The position numbers and the translations under genes were made by a program. Below, piece after piece: positions 39,539 to 47,269 of a DNA stretch of 64,000 nucleotides. Origin of the DNA: Streptomyces hokutonensis (GTDB taxonomy: Bacteria; Actinomycetota; Actinomycetes; Streptomycetales; Streptomycetaceae); contig NZ_BARG01000031.1 of the NCBI RefSeq assembly GCF_000376565.1, forward strand, positions 1-64,000, in the 5' to 3' direction. The notes below the pieces were generated by a model. It was not told the origin of the DNA and did no database searches. It saw only the letters and a program-made list of their open reading frames with translations. Each line of letters starts with the position of its first letter. Positions within the stretch are counted from its first letter, which is position 1.

Positions 39539-40794
39539 ACGTGCCGGACGTCGAGGAGGCCGTCGCCGCCGCCTTCCGTGAGGAGTGGGGCCAGGTCGTC
39601 GCCACCCTGATCCGGGTGACCGGCGACTGGGACCTCGCGGAGGAGTGCGCGCAGGACGCCTTCGCCCAGGCGCTCGACCGGTGGCGGCGCGACGGAATCC
39701 CGCGCCGCCCCGGCGCCTGGCTGACCACCACCGCCCGCAACCGCGCCCTCGACGTCCTGCGCAGGGAGGCGGTCGGGGCGGCGAAACTCCGGGAGGCCGC
39801 GGTGCTGGGGCGGGACGAGGGACCGTACGACCCGGAGTACGACGGTGACGACAGCGGGGTCGAGGACGACCGGCTGCGGCTGCTCTTCACCTGCTGTCAT
39901 CCCGCGCTGCCCATCGAGGCCCGGGTCGCCCTCACCCTGCGCACGCTCGCTGGGCTGACCACCCCCGAGATCGCCCGCGCCTTCCTCGTCCCCGAGGCGA
40001 CCATGGCGCAGCGGCTGGTGCGCGCCAAGAAGAAGATCCGCAACGCGGGCATCCCGTACCGGGTACCGCCCGCGCATCTGCTGCCCGAGCGTACGACGGG
40101 CGTGCTCGGCGTGGTCTACCTCCTCTTCAACGAGGGGTACGCGGCCACGTCCGGCGCCGACCTGGTCCGCACGAACCTCTGCGCGGAGGCGATCCGACTG
40201 GCCCGTGTGCTCGCCCGGTTGATGCCGGACGAGCCCGAAGTCCTGGGCCTGCTGGCGCTGTTGCTGCTGCACGACGCCCGCCGTGGCACCCGCGTGGACG
40301 CGGACGGTGAGTTGGTGACTCTGGAGGACCAGGACCGTACGGCGTGGGACCAGTTGGAGATCGACGAGGGCGCCGCCCTCCTGGAGACCGCGCTGCGCCG
40401 GGGCCGCCCCGGGCCGTACCAGATCCAGGCCGCCATCGCCGCCTGCCACACCACCGCACCCACCGCCGCCGACACCGACTGGGCCGATATCGCGGGCCTG
40501 TACGGCGAGTTGGAGCGCTTCGTGCCCTCGGCCGTGGTGCGCCTCAATCGCGCGGTGGCCGTCGGTATGGCTGAACACCCGGACGCGGGGCTGGAGTTGG
40601 TGGCCGAGCTGGAGCGCTCGGGCGAACTGGCCGACTACCACCTGCTGCCCGCGACCCGCGCCGATCTGCTGCGCCGCAGCGGTCGTACGGCGGAGGCGGC
40701 CGAAGCGTACGGGCGGGCGCTGGAGTTGGTGGAGAACGCGGCGGAGCGAAGGTTTCTGGAGCGGCGGCTCGCGGGACTCCGGCCGGGCGGCTGA
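39535..40794 (+). CDS. ECF42-type RNA polymerase sigma factor
   Basis: The 419-residue protein has a sigma-70 region 2 near the N-terminus (EEWGQVVATLIRVTGDWDLAEECAQDAFAQALDRWRRDG), region 4 (RVALTLRTLAGLTTPEIARAFLVPEATMAQRLVRAKKKIRNAG), and a C-terminal extension of about 200 helical, TPR-like residues with LYLLFNEGYAAT and LLALLLLHDARR. This long extension and the coupled DGPF genes define the ECF42 group, which has no classical anti-sigma factor. A very similar gene stands at the right end of the window. GTG 39535 overlaps the upstream stop. Confidence 0.93.
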   Translation: MNVPDVEEAVAAAFREEWGQVVATLIRVTGDWDLAEECAQDAFAQALDRWRRDGIPRRPGAWLTTTARNRALDVLRREAVGAAKLREAAVLGRDEGPYDPEYDGDDSGVEDDRLRLLFTCCHPALPIEARVALTLRTLAGLTTPEIARAFLVPEATMAQRLVRAKKKIRNAGIPYRVPPAHLLPERTTGVLGVVYLLFNEGYAATSGADLVRTNLCAEAIRLARVLARLMPDEPEVLGLLALLLLHDARRGTRVDADGELVTLEDQDRTAWDQLEIDEGAALLETALRRGRPGPYQIQAAIAACHTTAPTAADTDWADIAGLYGELERFVPSAVVRLNRAVAVGMAEHPDAGLELVAELERSGELADYHLLPATRADLLRRSGRTAEAAEAYGRALELVENAAERRFLERRLAGLRPGG

Positions 40795-40807
40795 CCGAGG
40801 ACCGGCC

Positions 40808-41650
40808 TCAGCGCAGGTCGAGCAGCTCGGCGAGGAGTTGGAGTCGTTGGGCGTCGAGGCTGCCTTCGGCGGCCGTGCAGACCATGAGCGCGGGACCGGG
40901 GTTGCCCGGTATCGGGTAGGCGTCCCAGTCCAGGTTCAGTTCGCCGACCCGGGGATGGTCGAGGCGCATCTGGCCGCGGGTCGGTTCCGTCACGTCGTGG
41001 AGGGCCCACAGAGCCGCGAACTCGTCGCTGCGGACGGCTAGTTCACCCACCAGTTCGACGGCGCGCGGATGGCCGGGATCGGCGGCGACCTGCGTCCGCA
41101 GCATCCCGATCAGCTCCGCGACGGTGGCCGCCCGGTTCGGGCAGGTCCGGTCTGCCTCGGGGCGCAGGAACAGTGCCAGCAGGTTCCGCTCCCGCTGGGG
41201 CTGCCGGGTGAACTCCCCCAACAGGGCACCGCCGAGCGGGTTCCAGGCCAGTACGTCCAGGAAACGGCCGACGACCAGAGCGGGCGCGGTCATGCCGTGC
41301 AGCAGCCGTAGCGTGGTGTCCGGTACCTCCTCCGGCTCGTACGAACGCGGCGGACGGGCCGGGTTGCGTGCGGCGGCGGCGAGGCCGTGCAGGTGGCGGG
41401 TCTCCTCGGCGGAGAAGTCGAGGGCGCGCGCGAGGGCGTCGAGGACCTGTTCGGAGGGGCGTACGTCGCGTCCCTGCTCCATGCGCTGGTAGTAGTCCGA
41501 GCTCACCCCGGCGAGGAGGGCCAGCTCCTCCCGGCGCAGTCCGGCGACGCGCCGTCGCGGGCCGGGTTCCAGGCCGACGTCCTGTGGCCGCAGCCGAGTT
41601 CGGCGGGTGCGCAGGAACTCCGCGAGTTCGCGTCGGGGGTCGTCGCTCAT
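40808..41650 (-). CDS. XRE-family regulator with MmyB-like ligand domain
   Basis: The 280-residue protein has an N-terminal helix-turn-helix (LAEFLRTRRTRLRPQDVGL, RVAGLRREELALLAGVSSDYYQRMEQGRDVRPSEQVLDALARAL) and an MmyB-like PAS-type C-terminal domain (MTAPALVVGRFLDVLAWNPLGGALLGEF, FAALWALHDVTEPTRGQMRLDHPRVGELNLDWDAYPIPGNPG). Regulators of this kind usually sit beside, and control, a divergent oxidoreductase gene, as here. ATG 41650 is preferred; GTG 41671 would add seven residues. The ligand may be a fatty acid, as in family members with known structure. Confidence 0.93.
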   Translation of the reverse strand: MSDDPRRELAEFLRTRRTRLRPQDVGLEPGPRRRVAGLRREELALLAGVSSDYYQRMEQGRDVRPSEQVLDALARALDFSAEETRHLHGLAAAARNPARPPRSYEPEEVPDTTLRLLHGMTAPALVVGRFLDVLAWNPLGGALLGEFTRQPQRERNLLALFLRPEADRTCPNRAATVAELIGMLRTQVAADPGHPRAVELVGELAVRSDEFAALWALHDVTEPTRGQMRLDHPRVGELNLDWDAYPIPGNPGPALMVCTAAEGSLDAQRLQLLAELLDLR

Positions 41651-41803
41651 GGCGGGGGAGGAGTCGGTCACCGCGTCAGTATGCCGTCGGCGCGGCTCGC
41701 GAGGGTGGGTCTGCCGGACCCAGGAAAAGGAGAACGACCGAGATGTCGCGCGCGGGGCCCAGCATCGGACCGACCACACGGCGGGCCACGGAAGGACAGC
41801 GAC

Positions 41804-42763
41804 ATGAAGGCCGTTCAGATCACGAGTTTCGGTACCGCGGACGTTCTGCGGGTCAACGAAGTGGATCGTCCCGCTCCCGGCCCGGGCGAGGTGCTGGTGG
41901 CGGTCGAGGCGTCCAGCGTCAACGGGCACGATGTGATCGTCCGGGCAGGGGAGTTGAAGATGGTGTCGGGGCGCCGCTTCCCGATCGGTGTGGGGCTGGA
42001 CTTCGCCGGCGTCGTCGCCGCGACCGGCGCCGGTGTCGAGGGATACCGGGCCGGGGACCGGGTGTGGGGCATGGTGCATCCCCGGCAGCGGCACTCCGTC
42101 GCGGGGGCGGCCGAGTACGTCGTGGTCCCCGCGGAGCGCGTCTCGCACGCCCCGGCGGACCTCTCGTCGGTCGAGGCGGCCGCCCTGGTGGTCGCGGGTT
42201 CCACGGCGCTGATCGCGCTGCGCGACAGCGTGCGCCTGACAGGCGGGGAACGCGTCCTGGTGCGGGGCGCGGCCGGCGGAGTCGGCACGGCCGCCGTGCA
42301 GTTGGCGCACGCGATGGGCGGCCGGGTGACCGCGCTGGCCCGCGACCGCCACGCCGAGCTCCTCACCGACCTCGGCGCCGACGAGGTCCTGGACTACGGC
42401 TCGACCACCTCGGAGCAGATCGGCCCGTTCGACGTCATCGTCGACACCGTCGGCACCGAACTGCACTGCTACCGCGGCCGGTTGGCCAAGGGCGGCCGGA
42501 TGGTCACCGTCGGACTCTCCCCGTCCGCGATCGCCGCGATCGCCGCGTCGAGCGTGCACGGCTCCCGCCGCATCCGCACCTTCAGCGCCAACCCCGAGAC
42601 GCCCGTGCTGCGCGAGGTGGCCGACCGTGTCGCCTCGGGCGCGCTGCGCCCGGTGATCGACAGCGTGTACCCCCTCGCGGACATCGCCGCGGCGCACCGG
42701 GCGTTCGAGCGCGGCGGCGTCGTGGGCAAGCACGTGGTGACGGTGCCGCGCGGCTCCCTCTGA
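41804..42763 (+). CDS. NADP-dependent MDR oxidoreductase (quinone oxidoreductase-like)
   Basis: The 319-residue protein has MKAVQITSFGTADVLRVNEVDRPAPGPGEVLVAVEASSVNGHDVIVRAGEL at the N-terminus, GVGLDFAGVVAATGAGV, and a Rossmann motif ERVLVRGAAGGVGTAAVQLAHAMGGRVTALA. No structural or catalytic zinc ligands are visible, as in quinone oxidoreductases. It is divergent from the XRE regulator that probably controls it and convergent with a MarR gene. GAAGGA precedes ATG 41804. The substrate is unknown. Confidence 0.92.
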   Translation: MKAVQITSFGTADVLRVNEVDRPAPGPGEVLVAVEASSVNGHDVIVRAGELKMVSGRRFPIGVGLDFAGVVAATGAGVEGYRAGDRVWGMVHPRQRHSVAGAAEYVVVPAERVSHAPADLSSVEAAALVVAGSTALIALRDSVRLTGGERVLVRGAAGGVGTAAVQLAHAMGGRVTALARDRHAELLTDLGADEVLDYGSTTSEQIGPFDVIVDTVGTELHCYRGRLAKGGRMVTVGLSPSAIAAIAASSVHGSRRIRTFSANPETPVLREVADRVASGALRPVIDSVYPLADIAAAHRAFERGGVVGKHVVTVPRGSL

Positions 42764-42773
42764 CGGAGTCCGG

Positions 42774-43256
42774 TCAGCGGGGATCGGTGCGCAGGTCGAC
42801 CCCGCGGTCATGGGCGTCGGCGGTCACGATCCGCGTCGCCATCCGCGACAGCCGCTTCCGGTCGGCTTCGGGAAGCGGCTCGACACACTTCTCGATCCGC
42901 TCGGCGAACCGGACGGCGACCTGCTGTGCGAGCTGTCGGCCGGCGTCGGTGATCGACACCTGGAACGAGCGGCGGTCGACCGTGCTGGGCGTGCGGGCGA
43001 CCAGTCCACGGCGCTGTGCGCGGTCCACGAGGCCCGTGATCGAGGATTTGTCGAGGCCGAGGTGGTGGCCGAGCTGGTTCATCGTCGGCTCCCGGTCCCG
43101 CAGGATCCCGAGCAGCCGCGTCTGGGTGATCGACAGGTCGTACTCGCCGGCGATCTCGGCCAGCGCGTTCTGCACCAGGAACGACAGCTGGGCGAGGGCG
43201 TCGACCAGGCCGAGGTCCTCGGTCGCGGGGGGCGCGGTGTCGCGCGGTGAGGTCAT
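42774..43256 (-). CDS. MarR-family regulator
   Basis: The 160-residue protein has the MarR winged helix: EIAGEYDLSITQTRLLGILRDREPTMNQLGHHLGLDKSSITGLVDRAQRRGLVARTPSTVDRRSFQVSITDAGRQLA, with dimer helices at both ends. The DRRSF wing is the usual DRR. It is divergent from an MDR oxidoreductase gene across a 101-base, unusually AT-rich region with several inverted repeats, and very likely represses both genes until a phenolic or electrophilic ligand binds. ATG 43256 is the natural family start. Confidence 0.94.
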   Translation of the reverse strand: MTSPRDTAPPATEDLGLVDALAQLSFLVQNALAEIAGEYDLSITQTRLLGILRDREPTMNQLGHHLGLDKSSITGLVDRAQRRGLVARTPSTVDRRSFQVSITDAGRQLAQQVAVRFAERIEKCVEPLPEADRKRLSRMATRIVTADAHDRGVDLRTDPR

Positions 43257-43277
43257 GGTCCTGATTCTACTTGCAAA

Positions 43278-43337
43278 GGTACGTGGCACATACTAGTTTG
43301 ATTGGTGTCGCGTACTAAAACCTACGTCTCACGTACC
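43278..43337. promoter_or_regulatory. MarR operator region with inverted repeats
   Basis: GGTACGTG (43278-43285) and CACGTACC (43330-43337) are perfect inverted copies flanking the divergent promoters. Between them lie the related pieces TACTAGTTTGA and GTACTAAAACC, and TACTTGCAAAGGTA at 43268-43281 is a near-palindrome. The region is much richer in A+T than its surroundings. Confidence 0.6.
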
Positions 43338-43357
43338 AAACCCCGAGGAGAGCAGCC

Positions 43358-44323
43358 ATGGACATCCACGCCGCGGTGGTCCACTCGTTCGACGCCCCGC
43401 CCCGCTACGAGCCGTTCGACCTGCCCACCCCCACCGACGAGGACCAGGAACTCGTCGACGTCCTCGCCGTGGGTCTGCACCCCCGTGTGCGCACCGGCGC
43501 CTCGGGCAGCCACTACACCAGCACCGGAAAGCTGCCGATGGTGCCCGGAGTCGACGGGGTCGGCCGGCGCCAGGACGGCCGGCTGGTGTACTTCGTCGCC
43601 GACGACGGGCTGGCCGGCTCGATGGCCACCCGGACCGTCATCGACGGCCGCCGCAGTGTCCCGCTCCCCGACGGCGTGGACGTGGTGAAGATCGCCGCGG
43701 CGATGAACCCCGCGATGTCGTCCTGGGTGGCGCTGCGCCGCCGCGTCCCGATCGAGCCCGGACAGTCGGTGCTGATCCTCGGCGCGACCGGCAACGCCGG
43801 CCAGATGGCCGTCCAGGTCGCCAAGCGGCTCGGCGCCGGACGCGTCGTCGGGGCAGGACGGGACCTGGCCCGCCTCGCGACCCTTCCGGGCATCGGCGCG
43901 GACGCGACCGTCGCGCTCACCGACGACGCCGATGCCACCGCCGCGGAACTGGCCAAGGAAGCCGCCGAAGTCGACCTGGTCATCGACTACTTGTGGGGCA
44001 GGCCCGCCGGCGACGTGATCATGGCGCTGCTCCGGGCCCGCGCCGACCGCAGCCGCGCCCTGGACTGGATCCAGATCGGCTCCATGGCAGGACCGACCCT
44101 CGAACTCCCGTCAGCCGCACTGCGTTCGGCGAACTTCCGGCTCCAGGGCAACGGCCAGGGCGCGGTGTCCACCAGGGCGTATCTGGAGCAACTCCCGTCC
44201 CTCATCAAGGAGATCGAGAACGGTGGCATCGCGGTCAGCGCCGCACCGGTCCCCCTCGCCGACGTCGAGAGCGCCTGGAACGCGCCCGAGGTTCCCGGCG
44301 TACGGACCGTCCTGGTGTCCTGA
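43358..44323 (+). CDS. MDR-family oxidoreductase under MarR control
   Basis: The 321-residue protein has a shortened GroES-like domain (MDIHAAVVHSFDAPPRYEPFDLP, VLAVGLHPRVRTGASGSHYTSTGKLPMVPGVDGVGR) and a Rossmann motif SVLILGATGNAGQMAVQVAKRLGAGRVVGAGRD. DYLWGRPAGDVIMALL follows. It resembles zinc-free quinone oxidoreductases used against electrophiles. GAGGAG precedes ATG 43358. It is divergent from the MarR gene and converges with an SDR gene. Confidence 0.9.
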   Translation: MDIHAAVVHSFDAPPRYEPFDLPTPTDEDQELVDVLAVGLHPRVRTGASGSHYTSTGKLPMVPGVDGVGRRQDGRLVYFVADDGLAGSMATRTVIDGRRSVPLPDGVDVVKIAAAMNPAMSSWVALRRRVPIEPGQSVLILGATGNAGQMAVQVAKRLGAGRVVGAGRDLARLATLPGIGADATVALTDDADATAAELAKEAAEVDLVIDYLWGRPAGDVIMALLRARADRSRALDWIQIGSMAGPTLELPSAALRSANFRLQGNGQGAVSTRAYLEQLPSLIKEIENGGIAVSAAPVPLADVESAWNAPEVPGVRTVLVS

Positions 44324-44352
44324 GGCGGCCATGCCTGATCGGTCGGCCGTCG

Positions 44353-45123
44353 TCACGGGGCGTCGAGAGCGTTCGTGATCGCCTTCACCCCGCCGTGCGC
44401 CGCGTACCCACCGTCCACGGTGATCTCCGCGCCGTTGACGTACGACGCCTCGTCCGACAGCAGATAGACGACCAGCGGCGCCACCTCGTCCACCGTCCCG
44501 GCCCGTCCCTGGGGCGTCAGCGACAGATGGGCCTGTACGAACACCGGGTTCGCGGACGCCATCAGCGGGGTCTCGATGTAGCCGGGGTGGATCACGTTCG
44601 TACGGATGCCGCGCGGCGCCAACTCCAGGGCGGCCACCTTCGACAGCCCGCGCAGCGCCCACTTGCTGGTCGTGTACGCGACCGCGTGATGCGCGGTCAG
44701 ACCCGCGACCGAGCCGACGTTCACGATGGACGATCCTGGCGGCATCAGCGGGGTGAGCGCCTGGATGCCGAGCAGGGCGCCCGTGGTGTTCACCGCGAAC
44801 GCCCTGTTCCAGTCGGTGAGTTGGACGTCGCTGAGCCGTGCCCGCATGGGGATGCCCGCGTTGTTGACCAGGCCGTGCACTTCGGTGAGGGAAGCCGCGA
44901 GGTCCGCCCAGTCGTCCTCGGACGACACGTCCAGGTGGCGGTAGGTGACGTCCAGGCCGTCGGCGCGCAGGGACGCGGTGAGCTTCTCGCCCGCCTCGTC
45001 CAGGACGTCGGTCGCGACCACCGTCGCCCCCTCGCGGGCCGCCGCCTCCACCTCGGCTGCTCCCTGGCCCTGCGCGGCCCCGGTGACGACGACGGTACGA
45101 CCGGCCAGACGCGTGCGGCTCAC
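44353..45123 (-). CDS. SDR-family oxidoreductase
   Basis: The 256-residue protein is a complete classical SDR: TGAAQGQGAAEVEAA as cofactor motif, NNAG, Ser in NVGSVAG, and the catalytic YTTSK with both Tyr and Lys present. The C-terminus has YLLSDEASYVNGAEITVDGGYAAHGG. GTG 45123 is preferred because TTGGAGG precedes it and in-frame codons further out have no family match. Its -10-like TAGCGT box overlaps the stop codon of the LysR gene upstream. It probably belongs to the catabolic cluster that follows. Confidence 0.93.
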   Translation of the reverse strand: MSRTRLAGRTVVVTGAAQGQGAAEVEAAAREGATVVATDVLDEAGEKLTASLRADGLDVTYRHLDVSSEDDWADLAASLTEVHGLVNNAGIPMRARLSDVQLTDWNRAFAVNTTGALLGIQALTPLMPPGSSIVNVGSVAGLTAHHAVAYTTSKWALRGLSKVAALELAPRGIRTNVIHPGYIETPLMASANPVFVQAHLSLTPQGRAGTVDEVAPLVVYLLSDEASYVNGAEITVDGGYAAHGGVKAITNALDAP

Positions 45124-45157
45124 GGGTGCCTCCAAGGGGTACGGGCTGTCCCCGTCC

Positions 45158-45163
45158 ACGCTA
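45158..45163 (-). promoter_or_regulatory. -10 box TAGCGT ahead of the SDR gene
   Basis: Minus-strand TAGCGT overlaps the TAG stop of the LysR gene and lies 34 bases before GTG 45123, leaving room for the TTGGAGG ribosome-binding site. Confidence 0.4.
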
Positions 45164-46153
45164 GGAAGCCGCGGTCAGCTCCGGAAACGCACGATCGGCA
45201 TGGGTGGCATCCGTACCGGCGATCTCGTCGGCGATCTCGCGCGCCACCGGATCGTCCAAGGATGCGCCCACCTCGCGGACCGTCTCCCGCAGCCAGCGGT
45301 GCGCCGGGTCCGCGTGCCGGTTGTGGTGCCAGTACATGGCCTCCACCAGCGGTACGTCCGGGAAGGGTGTCGGTACGACGGCACAGCGCGCGAAGCCCTC
45401 GTAGCGCCGGGCGAGCCGTTCGGGGACCACGGCGACCAGGTCGGTGCCGCTCACCAGGAACGGCAGCACGTTGAAGCCGGGCGTGCTCACCTGCACCCGG
45501 GGCGTGATGCCCAGGGTCTCCAACTGCCGGTCCGCAGGGGTGAGTTTGCCGACCGCGCAGGCCGCGTGCGGCATCTCGGCGAGGTCGCGCAGCGAGAGCC
45601 GGCCGTCCACCAGACGCGGGTTGTCCGGGTCGACGAGACACATGAACCGGTCGTGCATCACGGCCTCGCTCACGCCCGGCAGCTGATAGCCGAGCGGCAC
45701 GATCATCAGGTCGTGACAGCGCAGATGGGTCTCCGTCTCCAGCTGCCCGATGACGATCGGGTGGAAGTCGATCCGGATGCCGGGGGCCTCCTGCGCGAGG
45801 GCACGCAGCAACGGCTCCACGAACACCGTCATCACGTAGTCGGACATCACGACAGAGAACCGCTGCCGGCTGCGCGAGGGATCGAAGTGCCGGGTCAGCG
45901 ACAGGGCCTCCTCCGCCTTGTGCAGGGAGGACTGGACGACCGGCAGCAGCCGTTCCGCGAGCGGGGTCAGCTCGTACTCGCGGCCCACCCGCACCAGCAG
46001 CTCGTCGTTGAAGTGCCGCCGCAGCCGGGCCAGGGAGCCGCTCATCGCGGACTGGCTGGTGGACAGCCGCACCCCTGCGTGGGTGACGTTCTTCTCCTCC
46101 AGGAGGGCTTCCAGAGCCACCAGAAGATTCAGGTCGATTGCTCCCAGACCCAT
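45161..46153 (-). CDS. LysR-family regulator of the catabolic cluster
   Basis: The 330-residue protein begins with the LysR helix-turn-helix (IDLNLLVALEALLEEKNVTHAGVRLSTSQSAMSGSLARLRRHFNDELLVRVGREYELTPLAERL). An effector domain follows (FSVVMSDYVMTVFVEPLLRALAQEAPGIRIDFHPI, SGTDLVAVVPERLARR) of the NodD/PcpR-like subgroup that responds to aromatic compounds. ATG 46153 is the family start. It lies between the SDR gene and the six-gene minus-strand operon and most likely activates both catabolic operons. A GGGATCCGAT palindrome lies upstream. Confidence 0.93.
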   Translation of the reverse strand: MGLGAIDLNLLVALEALLEEKNVTHAGVRLSTSQSAMSGSLARLRRHFNDELLVRVGREYELTPLAERLLPVVQSSLHKAEEALSLTRHFDPSRSRQRFSVVMSDYVMTVFVEPLLRALAQEAPGIRIDFHPIVIGQLETETHLRCHDLMIVPLGYQLPGVSEAVMHDRFMCLVDPDNPRLVDGRLSLRDLAEMPHAACAVGKLTPADRQLETLGITPRVQVSTPGFNVLPFLVSGTDLVAVVPERLARRYEGFARCAVVPTPFPDVPLVEAMYWHHNRHADPAHRWLRETVREVGASLDDPVAREIADEIAGTDATHADRAFPELTAAS

Positions 46154-46247
46154 GCGCCTGTCCTTCCGGCCGCGTCGTTGAAGCTCGGTGAAACCGGAGC
46201 GTAACGACCGCCTTCCCACCGAGGAAGAGTCCGGGAGGCAAGTCACA

Positions 46248-46274
46248 GGGATCCGATAGCTGCCATCGGATCCC
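46248..46274. promoter_or_regulatory. Perfect GGGATCCGAT/ATCGGATCCC palindrome
   Basis: Ten-base arms at 46248-46257 and 46265-46274 flank a seven-base loop. It lies about 95 bases before the LysR start and 36 bases after the FAH stop. It may be the FAH-operon terminator or a LysR operator; the lack of a T tract leaves both open. Confidence 0.55.
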
Positions 46275-46309
46275 CGGATGTGTGCAGGTCGGAAGGGTTT
46301 GTAGCGGTC

Positions 46310-47266
46310 CTACGGCCGTGGGGTCCGGCCGCGCTTGCGGGCCCGCGGCAGGTACACGTCCGTACGGCCGGGCACCACACGGTTGGAGAGGGTGCCGAGG
46401 CGCTCCACCGCGAGGGTCACCTCGTCGCCGGCCTTCAGCGGTGGCGGGGTGCGCTCGCCGACCCGGCCCCAGAACTCGGCCAGCGCGCCCCAGCCGCAGG
46501 TGCCCGAGCCGAGGATGTCCCCAGGGTGCACCCAGGCGTCCCGGGAGGCGTAGGCGATCATCTCCTCGAAGGTCCAGGAGACGTTGGCGAGGGTGTCGCG
46601 GCCGATCAGCTCGCCGTTGAGGGCGACCGTCATCTCCAGGTCGAGGAAGCCGTCCGGGTCGCGCCGGTCCTCGACCTCGTCGGCGGTGACCAGACAGGGG
46701 CCGAGCGTGTTCGCGAAGTCCTTGCCCTTGGAGAAGCCGAGCCCGAGGTTCTTCTCCGGCTTCTGCAGGTCCCGCGCCGACCAGTCGTTGAAGACCAGAT
46801 AGCCGACGATGTGCTCACGTGCCCGCTCCGGCGTGAGATCGCGCCCGGCGCGGCCGATGACGACCCCGACCTCCAGCTCGAAGTCGAGCACCGCGCAGCC
46901 CGCCGGGATCGGCACCTCGTCGTGCGCGCCGTATGCCGCATGGGGGTTGGTGAAGTAGAAGTTGGGCGCCCGGTACCACTCCTCCGGCACGTGCTCCAGC
47001 CCGTCCAGTGACTTCGACACCCCCTCGATGTGCGCCTCGAACCCGACGAAGTCCCGGATCGACGGCGGCTTCAGCGGCGGCAGCAGCCTCACCTGATCCA
47101 CCGTCAAGTCGCTTGGCTGTCGCAGCGCTTCGGTACCGGCCGCGTGCAGCACCTCCTGCTCCAGCAGGGTCAGTACGGTGACGCCCTCGGGCAGTGGATG
47201 GACGGTCCCGTCCCGGACGACCCCGGCGCGCTCCACGCCCTCGTACTCGTATGTCGCGAAACGCAT
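46310..47266 (-). CDS. Fumarylacetoacetate hydrolase (FAH)-family enzyme
   Basis: The 318-residue protein has an N-terminal FAH-N-like region (MRFATYEYEGVERAGVVRDGTVHPLPEG) and a catalytic FAH domain with the metal-ligand Glu residues in VLDFELEVGVVIG, then FNDWSARDLQKPEKNLGLGFSKGKDFANTLGPCLVT and PGDILGSGTCGWGAL. FAH-family enzymes cleave C-C bonds of acylpyruvates or hydrate and decarboxylate ring-cleavage products. It is the last gene of the minus-strand catabolic operon; a second FAH gene starts the plus-strand operon. Confidence 0.92.
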   Translation of the reverse strand: MRFATYEYEGVERAGVVRDGTVHPLPEGVTVLTLLEQEVLHAAGTEALRQPSDLTVDQVRLLPPLKPPSIRDFVGFEAHIEGVSKSLDGLEHVPEEWYRAPNFYFTNPHAAYGAHDEVPIPAGCAVLDFELEVGVVIGRAGRDLTPERAREHIVGYLVFNDWSARDLQKPEKNLGLGFSKGKDFANTLGPCLVTADEVEDRRDPDGFLDLEMTVALNGELIGRDTLANVSWTFEEMIAYASRDAWVHPGDILGSGTCGWGALAEFWGRVGERTPPPLKAGDEVTLAVERLGTLSNRVVPGRTDVYLPRARKRGRTPRP

Positions 47267-47269
47267 CGC

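Noticed and set aside
34594..44323. Biosynthetic gene cluster
   Set aside because: There is no PKS, NRPS, terpene cyclase or RiPP core gene. The oxidoreductases stand beside their own regulators and look like independent stress modules.
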